Origin: Bacteroidales bacterium UBA4243
GTDB taxonomy: Bacteria > Bacteroidota > Bacteroidia > Bacteroidales > F082
Assembly (NCBI GenBank): GCA_002396205.1
Contig: DGXB01000111.1
Span: 1 to 23,508 of the forward strand
DNA: 23,508 nt
Direction of reading: 5' to 3'
Both the position numbers and the translations under genes were made by a program. This document shows positions 13,453 to 20,795 of the stretch, in pieces. The notes below the pieces were generated by a model. It saw nothing but the letters and a program-made list of their open reading frames with translations. It ran no database searches and had not been told where the DNA came from. The stretch's first letter is position 1, and every line of letters begins with the position of its first letter.

Positions 13453-15165
13453 ATGAAACAGCCTTTTTTAATCATCATATTGGCATTAGCAAGCCTTTTT
13501 TCTCAAGCCCAAACCATCGACCCAAGGCTGAGCGAGGAAATGAACCGCCGCGCGGAAGACGAGAAAATCGAGGTTTTCGTCTTGATGAAAGCGCAATACG
13601 ACCGCACACAGCTGTGGCGCCAAGCCGATTTTTATGCTACTAAAGCAGAACGTAAGGCTTTTGTAATCAACGAATTGAAAGCCTTTGCCGAGGCATCGCA
13701 ATACGACCTGAAGCAAATGCTTTCCGAAATGGAGCGTCGTGGCTTGACCACGTCGGCCCAGTCGATTTGGACGGCCAACGCGGTTTACTTTGCGGCCACC
13801 AAAGCCGCCATTCAAGACCTTGCGCAAAGGCCTGACATTAAAACGATTGCCTTCAGCCACAAGCAAAACCTGATTCCCGAGACCGAACGGGGCAAGGTGG
13901 TAGAAGCTACCCGCGAAACCACGCAAAATGTGCTGATGGTCAATGCCGACAAAGTGTGGGAATTGGGCTATCGAGGCGAAGGCGTTTTGGTTTCCGTCGT
14001 CGATTCGGGCGTCAACTACAACCATTTGGACGTGGCCGACCACCTCTGGGACGGTGGCGAGGAGTTCCCGCTTCACGGCATCGACATCGTGAATGGCGAT
14101 CTCGACCCCATGGACGACCTCGATCACGGCACACACTGCGCCGGTACCGTTTTGGGCGACGGCACAGCAGGCTCGCTGACGGGTGTGGCCCCCGAAGCCA
14201 CGCTGATGTGCGTCAAAAGCATTGACTCAACGGGCTTTGGCGGAGCGGTCAACATTTCGAGAGGCATGGAATGGTCGGTGGAGCACGGCTGCGACCTCAT
14301 CAGCATGTCGTTAGGCATGAGTCTGGCCGAAATGCCCGACAAAGAGCTGCTGCGTCGCACATGTGAGTCCGTTCTCGATGCGGGCATCGTGGCGGCTGTA
14401 TGTGCTGGCAACGAAGGCCATCTTCAGAACTGGGGCTATGGACCTGTGCCCGACAACGTGCGCGTGCCTGCCAGCTGTCCTCCGCCTTATCTCGACCCCG
14501 ACCAGCTGGAGAATCCTGGCGGCCTGACCTGCGTGATTGCCGTGGGTGCTGTCGACTATAACGACGTTGCGGCCTATTTCACCTGCGAGGGTCCCGTCAC
14601 ATGGCAAGACTCCGAGTTTGGCGACTATCCCTACAATCCCGGCATCGGCCTCATCCGTCCCGACGTGAGCGGTCCCGGCGTAGCCATCAAGTCGCTCAAC
14701 TACCTCACCAACGACGGTTACACCAACATGGACGGCACCTCGATGGCGACGCCCTGCGTGGCTGGCATCATCGCCCTGATGCTCCAAAAGAACCCTGAGC
14801 TGACCCCTGCCGAGATTTGTCGCATTTTGGAAGAGACCTCCGTCAAGCTCACCGAGCACAAGAGCAACCTCACCGGCGTAGGCCGCGTGGATGCCTTGGC
14901 TGCCATCGAAGCCGTACAGCCTTACGACGGCCTTGTGGAGAACAACGTAAAAGCCACCATTTATCCCAACCCCAGTGCCGACGTTTTCACCATCCGTTGC
15001 GAAGGCATGAGACACATCGAAGTCTATTCCGTGGACGGCAAGTTGGTGAAAAGCCAGCCCACCACAGGCTCCCAATGCCAAATCAGCGGCTTGGGAAGCG
15101 GCGTTTATGTGGTGAAGGTCATGGCGGACGGCGGAATGGTGACAAAGAGGATGGTGAAGATGTGA
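13453..15165 (+). CDS. T9SS-exported S8 subtilase, type 2 of pair A
   Basis: 570 residues. It has a signal peptide (ending near SQAQ, residue 20) and a propeptide starting TIDPRLSEEMNRRAEDEKIE. The catalytic domain has D184 in VVDSGV, H225 in DHGTHCAG and S430 in DGTSMATP. Asn is in CAGNEGH. A YPNP-type T9SS sorting domain starts near residue 500 (GMRHIEVYSVDGKLV). It shares DKVWELGY, NYNHLD and DHLWDGGEEFP with the gene at 20796, plus WSVEHGCDLISMS, which separates these two type 2 enzymes from the type 1 enzymes (FAIEHGADVLNMS). It is last in the operon. I see no convincing hairpin terminator after it. Confidence 0.92.
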   Translation: MKQPFLIIILALASLFSQAQTIDPRLSEEMNRRAEDEKIEVFVLMKAQYDRTQLWRQADFYATKAERKAFVINELKAFAEASQYDLKQMLSEMERRGLTTSAQSIWTANAVYFAATKAAIQDLAQRPDIKTIAFSHKQNLIPETERGKVVEATRETTQNVLMVNADKVWELGYRGEGVLVSVVDSGVNYNHLDVADHLWDGGEEFPLHGIDIVNGDLDPMDDLDHGTHCAGTVLGDGTAGSLTGVAPEATLMCVKSIDSTGFGGAVNISRGMEWSVEHGCDLISMSLGMSLAEMPDKELLRRTCESVLDAGIVAAVCAGNEGHLQNWGYGPVPDNVRVPASCPPPYLDPDQLENPGGLTCVIAVGAVDYNDVAAYFTCEGPVTWQDSEFGDYPYNPGIGLIRPDVSGPGVAIKSLNYLTNDGYTNMDGTSMATPCVAGIIALMLQKNPELTPAEICRILEETSVKLTEHKSNLTGVGRVDALAAIEAVQPYDGLVENNVKATIYPNPSADVFTIRCEGMRHIEVYSVDGKLVKSQPTTGSQCQISGLGSGVYVVKVMADGGMVTKRMVKM

Positions 15166-15270
15166 GTCTTACACATTATTCTCTTGCAACTTTCTGATGC
15201 ATCGAGTCACGTCTGCGGGAGGGTTGCTTCTGCTAAATTTGGCAAATATTTGGTGTTATTGCCAAAATAG

Positions 15271-15390
15271 TTACAAGTTTAAAGCGAGGAGATGGTAGCG
15301 AGGAACATTGCTGTCCCATCCGTTGCATACACTTTCACGGAACGGAAACATCTCTATGTAGCCGTCGCAGAAGGCAAAACTATCGCTCAT
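15271..15390 (-). pseudogene. Short relic ORF, 39 aa
   Basis: An open frame from ATG (15390) to TAA (15271) encodes MSDSFAFCDGYIEMFPFRES and 19 further residues ending in HLLALNL. It looks like the C-terminal piece of a larger protein, but I do not recognise it. It lies in the otherwise gene-free 15166-15434 stretch. It may be random. Confidence 0.25.
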
Positions 15391-15403
15391 GATGTTTTTT
15401 TCA

Positions 15404-15411
15404 TATTTTTG
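15404..15411 (+). promoter_or_regulatory. -7 box of the NifX-like gene
   Basis: TATTTTTG, 23 bp before the ATG at 15435. Fits TAnnTTTG. Confidence 0.55.
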
Positions 15412-15434
15412 CACCCAGAATCAACATCATAATT

Positions 15435-15797
15435 ATGAACAACCAAAAAATAGCCATTCCCACTGCCGAAGGCCAGCTTTGGCCACATTTTGGCAAAGCC
15501 CCGCAGGTGACTTTTGTCACCGTTGAAGACGGGAAAGTCACCGAAACCGTTGTCAAACAAGCCCCTGAGCACGAGCATGGTGCCATGCCGCGCTTCCTTG
15601 CTGCCGAGGGTTGCACCGATGTCGTCTGTGGCGGCATTGGTGGCGGCGCCGTCCAGCTGCTCAACCAATTGGGTATCACCTTGCACGGCGGTGCCCCGAC
15701 CATGCCCGTCGACGAAATCGTTTCGCGCTATCTCGCCGGCACCTTGATTTATGGCGACGCCACTTGCCATCACGACGGTTGCGGCGGCGTTTCTTGA
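15435..15797 (+). CDS. NifX/NafY-family (Nitro_FeMo-Co) small protein
   Basis: 120 residues, cytoplasmic. It has the family pattern KIAIPTAEGQLWPHFGKAPQ at the start, then FVTVEDGKV, a central ALPRFLAAEG-like helix (MPRFLAAEG), and CGGIGGGAVQLLNQLGI. The short tail is Cys/His-rich (TCHHDGCGG). Members bind or carry iron-sulfur or iron-molybdenum clusters. In non-diazotrophs like most Bacteroidales the role is unknown, and no nif genes are seen here. It is a single gene with its own promoter box. The sequence on either side looks like degraded minus-strand coding material. Confidence 0.85.
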   Translation: MNNQKIAIPTAEGQLWPHFGKAPQVTFVTVEDGKVTETVVKQAPEHEHGAMPRFLAAEGCTDVVCGGIGGGAVQLLNQLGITLHGGAPTMPVDEIVSRYLAGTLIYGDATCHHDGCGGVS

Positions 15798-15975
15798 AAC
15801 ACTCAAATTGAAGGTGCCGGTTCATCAGATCGCCGTGAAAGACGTCGTACATGTTCTCTTTCAATGAACCAACATAGCTCTCGAAACGGCGGCAAGCTCT
15901 AAGTCGATCTTCTCCGGAAATGATGAAAAGTCAGTCACCACAGTTGGAGCCGTCGTAAATGGAGTTGTCGTCCAT
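15797..15975 (-). pseudogene. Possible degraded coding fragment with one in-frame stop
   Basis: Reading the minus strand from the ATG at 15975 gives MDDNSIYDGSNCGD, a TGA, then an open stretch with RACRRFESYVGSLKENMYDV and HGDLMNRHLQFE. The composition looks protein-like, but a stop interrupts it. A different frame of the same DNA (15861-15995) encodes a 44-aa ORF. I do not know which, if either, was real. The 15798-16117 region otherwise shows no gene. Confidence 0.3.
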
Positions 15976-16117
15976 TCTTCGTACATAAGTTTCATTTGCA
16001 AGAGGGTTGGATTAACGGGAAGCCCTTTTTTTTAACCAAGATACTTTTTGCATCATTAGTTACGTTATTCCTATGACAACGGACCAAAAACACACCACAA
16101 CCCAAGCATTTCCAGCC

Positions 16118-17842
16118 ATGATTAGACCAACATTAAAACTCGCGCTGCTTTTCGGCATTTTGGCCTTGCTCGCCTCAGGCTGCCAAAAGGACAACATCGT
16201 GGAGATTGACCCGATTGCGACCGACACGGCCGACGACGACATCGCCAACACCACTTTCGCGCAAACGGTCGGCATCGTGTTTTCCACGGATGGCAACGCC
16301 ACTGTTGAAGGCGCGACCGACGACTTCTCGGTCACCATCAACGGCAATGACGTGACCATCGTTTACAGCGGCGACGAATACGTGATGTACGAGCTTTCGG
16401 GGACGACCACGGACGGCTACTTCAAGTTGTATAGCTCCCGTAAGCAAGGCATTACGCTCAATGGCACACACATCACCAACCCAAACGGCGCGGCCATTAA
16501 CGTGCAAGGCCCACAGTCGGACCCGAACAAGGGGAAGCGCACCTTCATCAAGCTGACAGGCAACAACTATCTTGCCGACGGCACGTCCTACACCGACACA
16601 CCCTCGACCGAAGATGAAAAGGCGGCCATGTTTGGCGAAGGCCAGTTCATCTTCTGCGGCGACGGCAGCCTCAGCGTGGTGGCCACGGGCAAAAACGGCA
16701 TCGTCAGCGACGACTATCTGCATTTCCAATCGGGGAGCGTTGACGTCACCTCCTCAGCTGGACACGGAATGCGCGGCCAGGACTACATCCTCGTTTCGGG
16801 CGGCACGCTCACCGTGAGCACCTCGGCAAACATGAAAAAAGGACTCAGCACGGACGGCTACGTCATCATCAACGGAGGCCTAACCACCGTCAACGTTGCG
16901 GGTGGCACGGCCTACGACGACGAAGACGGCGAATACACCGGTTCGGCTGGCATCAAGGCCGACAGCTATTTCAGGATGAACGACGGTTTCCTCACCATCA
17001 TCAACACTGGGACGGGAGGCAAGGGCATCAGCTGCGACGGCAACGGATATTTTGGTGGCGGCACGGTTGAAATCTACGCCCATGGAAGCAACTACGGCTC
17101 GAACGGAGGCGGCGGTTTCCCTGGCGGCGGCAACAACAACGGCACCGAAAGCGTTGCGGCCAAAGGCATCAAATGCGACGGCAACCTTTTGTTTACGGGC
17201 GGACAAGTGACCGTCAACAGCTCGTCGCACGAAGCCATTGAGGCCAAGGGAAGTATCACGATTACTGATGGCGAGATTCGCGACATCTCGCAAGCCGACG
17301 ATGCCATCAACTCGGGCAGCGACTTCACCATCAGTGGGGGCTACGTCTACGGCTATAGCGCAGGCAACGACGGCTTCGATGCCAACGGCAATTTCTACCT
17401 CAAAGGCGGCGTAGTCTTCGTGACGGGAGCCACCTCGCCCGAAGTGGCCATCGACGCCAACACCGAAGGCGGCTACAAACTGTATCTCACCGGTGGCACA
17501 CTCATCGCCATTGGCGGCTTGGAAAGCGGCTCGTCGCTCTCACAAAGCTGTTATTCGGCTGCTTCGTGGTCGCAAAACACCTATTATGCCTTGACCATAG
17601 GCTCCAAAACCTACGTTTTCTATACCTCTTCAAGTGGCGGAACGCCTCTTGTGGTTTCGGGAGCCTCAACTCCCACCTTGCTTTCAGGCGTGACCTACTC
17701 GGGTGGAACGAGTCATTTCGCTTATTGGATGTTTGAAGACCCGACCGTCAGTGGTGGCACTTCGGTCAGCCTTTCGTCCTACACGGGCGGCAACGGCGGT
17801 GGCGGTGGCCCAGGTGGTGGTGGCGGTCATGGACCGTTTTAG
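16118..17842 (+). CDS. Lipoprotein with Cthe_2159-like (DUF4353) carbohydrate-binding beta-helix
   Basis: 574 residues from the ATG at 16118. An upstream ATG at 16073 would add 15 polar residues before the signal, so it is less likely. The SPII signal ends in LASGC (C22). Residues about 90-440 show repeating rungs of the kind VSGGTLTVSTS, MNDGFLTIINTG, FTGGQVTVNSSS, ITDGEIRDIS and SGGYVYGYS, typical of a right-handed beta-helix. The Cthe_2159 superfamily binds acidic polysaccharides or cellulose with calcium. The C-terminus is extremely glycine-rich (GGNGGGGGPGGGGGHGPF). It is followed 67 bp later by the DUF2490 barrel gene. In Bacteroidota, from memory, these two often sit with CotH-kinase, DUF4956 and VTC-type genes, which are missing here. 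It probably lies at the cell surface. Confidence 0.82.
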   Translation: MIRPTLKLALLFGILALLASGCQKDNIVEIDPIATDTADDDIANTTFAQTVGIVFSTDGNATVEGATDDFSVTINGNDVTIVYSGDEYVMYELSGTTTDGYFKLYSSRKQGITLNGTHITNPNGAAINVQGPQSDPNKGKRTFIKLTGNNYLADGTSYTDTPSTEDEKAAMFGEGQFIFCGDGSLSVVATGKNGIVSDDYLHFQSGSVDVTSSAGHGMRGQDYILVSGGTLTVSTSANMKKGLSTDGYVIINGGLTTVNVAGGTAYDDEDGEYTGSAGIKADSYFRMNDGFLTIINTGTGGKGISCDGNGYFGGGTVEIYAHGSNYGSNGGGGFPGGGNNNGTESVAAKGIKCDGNLLFTGGQVTVNSSSHEAIEAKGSITITDGEIRDISQADDAINSGSDFTISGGYVYGYSAGNDGFDANGNFYLKGGVVFVTGATSPEVAIDANTEGGYKLYLTGGTLIAIGGLESGSSLSQSCYSAASWSQNTYYALTIGSKTYVFYTSSSGGTPLVVSGASTPTLLSGVTYSGGTSHFAYWMFEDPTVSGGTSVSLSSYTGGNGGGGGPGGGGGHGPF

Positions 17843-17854
17843 TCCCGTAGGGAC
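17842..17854. repeat. Short palindrome overlapping the stop of the beta-helix gene
   Basis: GTCCC-GTA-GGGAC, 5+3+5, the same architecture as the units at 3627 and 3679. The first base is the last base of the TAG stop. Confidence 0.65.
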
Positions 17855-17909
17855 GACAGACAATAGGCAGGCAGTGTAAACCCCTGCCCCAAAAAAAGAA
17901 AATCGAATT

Positions 17910-18743
17910 ATGAACAGAAAACACATTATCATATTGGCATTGGGAGTGTTATTCCCCATTGTAGCAGCAGCCCAAACCGACGTCGCGCTCGCCCCCGAAT
18001 TTGGCGGTCGCCTCGCGGTTTCGTTGGACAAAAGAATCACCCGTGGTTGGCACGTTTCGCTCGAAGAGGAAGTGCGCTTCGACCAGAATTTCAGCGCCTT
18101 CGACCGTTTCCACACGACGCTTCGAATGACTTACAAGGTGCATCCCAACATCAAATTAGGCCTCGGTTACGCCTTAATCAACGGCTACAGCTCGACCGAG
18201 AAGGCTTTCAAAAACGCACGCCATCGTGCCCTGGCTGACGTGACGGGAACGCTGCATTTCGGCGAATGGAACCTGTCGCTCAGGGAACGTTTCCAGCTGA
18301 CCCATCGCACGGGCGACTACAACGTATATCAAAACCCCGCCAACGAGCTGACCCTCAAGAGCCGCCTGATGATTCGTTACAAGAATCGCTATGGCAGATG
18401 GTCGCCTTACGCTTACGTCGAGCTTCGCAACTATCTCAACGCGCCCGTCATTGAAGCCGCTTTCGACGGCACCACCTATTATACCTTGGACGACTATTCC
18501 GAGACCGGCGAAGCGGGTTGGTTCCTCACGGGCTTCAACGGTGGCTACCTCAATCGCGTGCGAGGCTCAATCGGCGTGGATGTCAGGTTGAGCAAGAGCA
18601 GCACTTTGAATTTCTATGTTTTAGGAGATTACGTCATCGACAAAGTGGTGGATGCCAACGCTGAGGGAACAAAACTGAAATCCTACACCAAGGAAACTGG
18701 CTTCCGAGGCTGGGTTGGGGCTGGATATGAGTTCGCGTTTTAA
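17910..18743 (+). CDS. DUF2490 family outer-membrane beta-barrel protein
   Basis: 277 residues. A signal peptide ends at AAAQT (about residue 22). The rest is alternating amphipathic beta strands, with RGWHVSLEEEVRFDQNF near 45 and HPNIKLGLGYALING near 78. Further strands are WNLSLRERFQLTHRTGDYN, YGRWSPYAYVELRNYLN and a final GWVGAGYEFAF ending in Phe, as outer-membrane barrels do. It matches the DUF2490 pattern. The function is unknown, possibly a porin-like or structural partner of the upstream beta-helix lipoprotein. It follows that gene by 67 bp on the same strand, probably in one transcript. Confidence 0.85.
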   Translation: MNRKHIIILALGVLFPIVAAAQTDVALAPEFGGRLAVSLDKRITRGWHVSLEEEVRFDQNFSAFDRFHTTLRMTYKVHPNIKLGLGYALINGYSSTEKAFKNARHRALADVTGTLHFGEWNLSLRERFQLTHRTGDYNVYQNPANELTLKSRLMIRYKNRYGRWSPYAYVELRNYLNAPVIEAAFDGTTYYTLDDYSETGEAGWFLTGFNGGYLNRVRGSIGVDVRLSKSSTLNFYVLGDYVIDKVVDANAEGTKLKSYTKETGFRGWVGAGYEFAF

Positions 18744-18837
18744 CGGTTAACAGAAATAAACGTTATTTTTCCGTCTCCCATGTGATTTTTCGTTTCCTTC
18801 ATGCACCTAATTAAAAAAGAAGTAAAATCATTTTGAA

Positions 18838-20790
18838 ATGAAAAAGACCTTTTTTACCCTCCTAGTGCTGTGCCTCAGCATGGTAGGCATGGCTCAAGCC
18901 ACCATTGAACCATCGCTACAACGAGAGATGAGCCAACGTGGCAACGATGAGAAAATCAGAATCGGCATCATTATGCAGGAGCAAAGTAAGGCTGCGGACT
19001 TGCTCGCCGTAACCAACACTTTCGCCACCAACAAGGAGCGACGAGAGTACGTCGTGAAAACGCTGAAGCAACAAGCTAAAGCCTCGCAAGCCGACCTGCT
19101 CCGTCTTCTCGAAGAGATGCAACGCAATGGCATGGTCGATGACATTCGTCCGCTTTGGATTGCCAATGCCATCGGCTGCGAAGCCAACGCACAAGCCATC
19201 AACGACTTGGCGCAACGCTCCGACATCAAGACGCTATATCATTGCGAAAACACGGTTCTTCCACCAAAGACCAATAATGTTGCCGTGCAACCCAACGAAA
19301 TCACACGCGGCATCGCCCAAAACATACTCATCATCAATGCCGACAAGGTTTGGGAATTGGGCTACACGGGCGAAGGCGTCATCGTAGGCCATCTCGACAC
19401 GGGCGCCAACTACAACCACCACGACCTCCAAGGCCGCATGTGGGACGGTGGCGAGGAATTTCCGCACCACGGCTACGACGTGTATGAGCAAAACAACGAC
19501 CCGATGGACACTTGGGGCCACGGCACGCATGTGGCCGGCACCATTTGCGGCACGGGAGCGGCTGGCACACAAACCGGAGCCGCACCAGGAGCCACATTGA
19601 TGGAAGTCAAGGTCTTTGCCGACGAGCCGGATGTGGAAAGCAACGAATTTATCCTTTGCGAAGGGATGCAGTTTGCCATGGAACATGGCGCACAGGTGCT
19701 CAATATGTCGTTGGGCAAGTCGGGCGACGACGTGCAATATCGCCGCATGATGCGTGAAGGCTGCGACAGCATGTTGGCAGCAGGTATCGTGGTTGTTTCC
19801 ACTTCGGGTAACATGGGCCAGTTCCAAAGTTTCATCCCAATACCTTACAACGCTGGCGCACCAGGCACTTGCCCCTCGCCTTGGATCCATCCCGATCAGG
19901 CCGTCAATCCTGGTGGGCTGAGCAGCGTCATCTGCGTTGGCTCGACGGAGAACAACGACCAAGTCAGCGCCTTCTCTTCACGCGGGCCGACCACTTGGGC
20001 CGATATACCTGAATACGCCGATTACCCATATGTTGCTGGCGATGCCACACAAATTGGCCTCATCAAGCCCGACGTGAGTGCCCCTGGAGGCAACGTGGTT
20101 TCGTTGGACTGGACCAATATTGAAGGATATAAAGCCGACCTCGGCACCTCGTTTGCGGCCCCTGCCGTGACGGGCACCATCGCCTTGATGCTCTCCAAAA
20201 ACCCTGACCTCACGCCTGCACAAATCGACGAGATCCTTGAAACCACTGCCGTGAACCCTATCGGCTACAAGAATAATGACATCGGCTCAGGCCGTATCGA
20301 CGCCTTGGCCGCCATTTTGGCCATGGATGGCTGTGGCCCCGTCGCCAACCTCGACTATACGATTGAGAACGACATCGTTACCCTTACTTGGGAAGGCAAT
20401 GCCGAGAGCTACCTCGTCTTTGTGGATGGCGAAGAAGTTGGCTCCACTGCCGAGCCCCGCTTCGACCTTGAGCTTGAGGACGGCGACCACGAGTTGTGCG
20501 TTGCCCCATCGGAATGTCCTACCCAAAAATCATGCGTTTCCTTGGCTTTCGTGGGCGTTGGCGAGAACAAGCTCCAAGCCAATGTGTATCCCAACCCAAG
20601 TGCAGGAGGTTTTACGGTAGAGTGCGAAGGCATGACTGAGGTCAACATTTATGCCGTGGACGGAAAGTTAGTGAAGCAAATCGCCACCGCCAACGGATTG
20701 TGCAGCATTGACGGGCTTAGCGATGGCATTTACCTGCTGAAGATTGCAACGGAGAACGGAACATTGAACCAAAGAATTGTGAAATACTGA
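18838..20790 (+). CDS. T9SS-exported S8 subtilase, type 1 of pair B, with extra Ig/Fn3-like domain
   Basis: 650 residues. It has a signal peptide (to about MAQA, residue 20) and an I9-like propeptide (ATIEPSLQREMSQRGNDEKI). The triad is intact: D187 in LDTGANYNHHD, H228 in GHGTHVAG and S438 in LGTSFAAP. Asn is in STSGNMGQ and the classical FSSRGPTTW segment is present. Unlike the other three subtilases it has an inserted region at about 499-580 with four cysteines (C499, C554, C560, C566) and a beta-sandwich look (IVTLTWEGNAESYLVFVDGE). A YPNP T9SS sorting domain follows (GMTEVNIYAVDGKLV). Its stop is 5 bp before the next start. Closest relative in the window: the subtilase at 11717. Confidence 0.92.
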   Translation: MKKTFFTLLVLCLSMVGMAQATIEPSLQREMSQRGNDEKIRIGIIMQEQSKAADLLAVTNTFATNKERREYVVKTLKQQAKASQADLLRLLEEMQRNGMVDDIRPLWIANAIGCEANAQAINDLAQRSDIKTLYHCENTVLPPKTNNVAVQPNEITRGIAQNILIINADKVWELGYTGEGVIVGHLDTGANYNHHDLQGRMWDGGEEFPHHGYDVYEQNNDPMDTWGHGTHVAGTICGTGAAGTQTGAAPGATLMEVKVFADEPDVESNEFILCEGMQFAMEHGAQVLNMSLGKSGDDVQYRRMMREGCDSMLAAGIVVVSTSGNMGQFQSFIPIPYNAGAPGTCPSPWIHPDQAVNPGGLSSVICVGSTENNDQVSAFSSRGPTTWADIPEYADYPYVAGDATQIGLIKPDVSAPGGNVVSLDWTNIEGYKADLGTSFAAPAVTGTIALMLSKNPDLTPAQIDEILETTAVNPIGYKNNDIGSGRIDALAAILAMDGCGPVANLDYTIENDIVTLTWEGNAESYLVFVDGEEVGSTAEPRFDLELEDGDHELCVAPSECPTQKSCVSLAFVGVGENKLQANVYPNPSAGGFTVECEGMTEVNIYAVDGKLVKQIATANGLCSIDGLSDGIYLLKIATENGTLNQRIVKY

Positions 20791-20795
20791 AAACC

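Noticed and set aside
15797..15975. Stop-codon recoding (TGA read as an amino acid)
   Set aside because: A single in-frame TGA in a short unrecognised fragment is far better explained by decay.
17866..17900. Terminator between the beta-helix and DUF2490 genes
   Set aside because: GGCAGG/CCTGCC can pair, but an A run, not a T run, follows on the coding strand, so it does not fit a plus-strand terminator.
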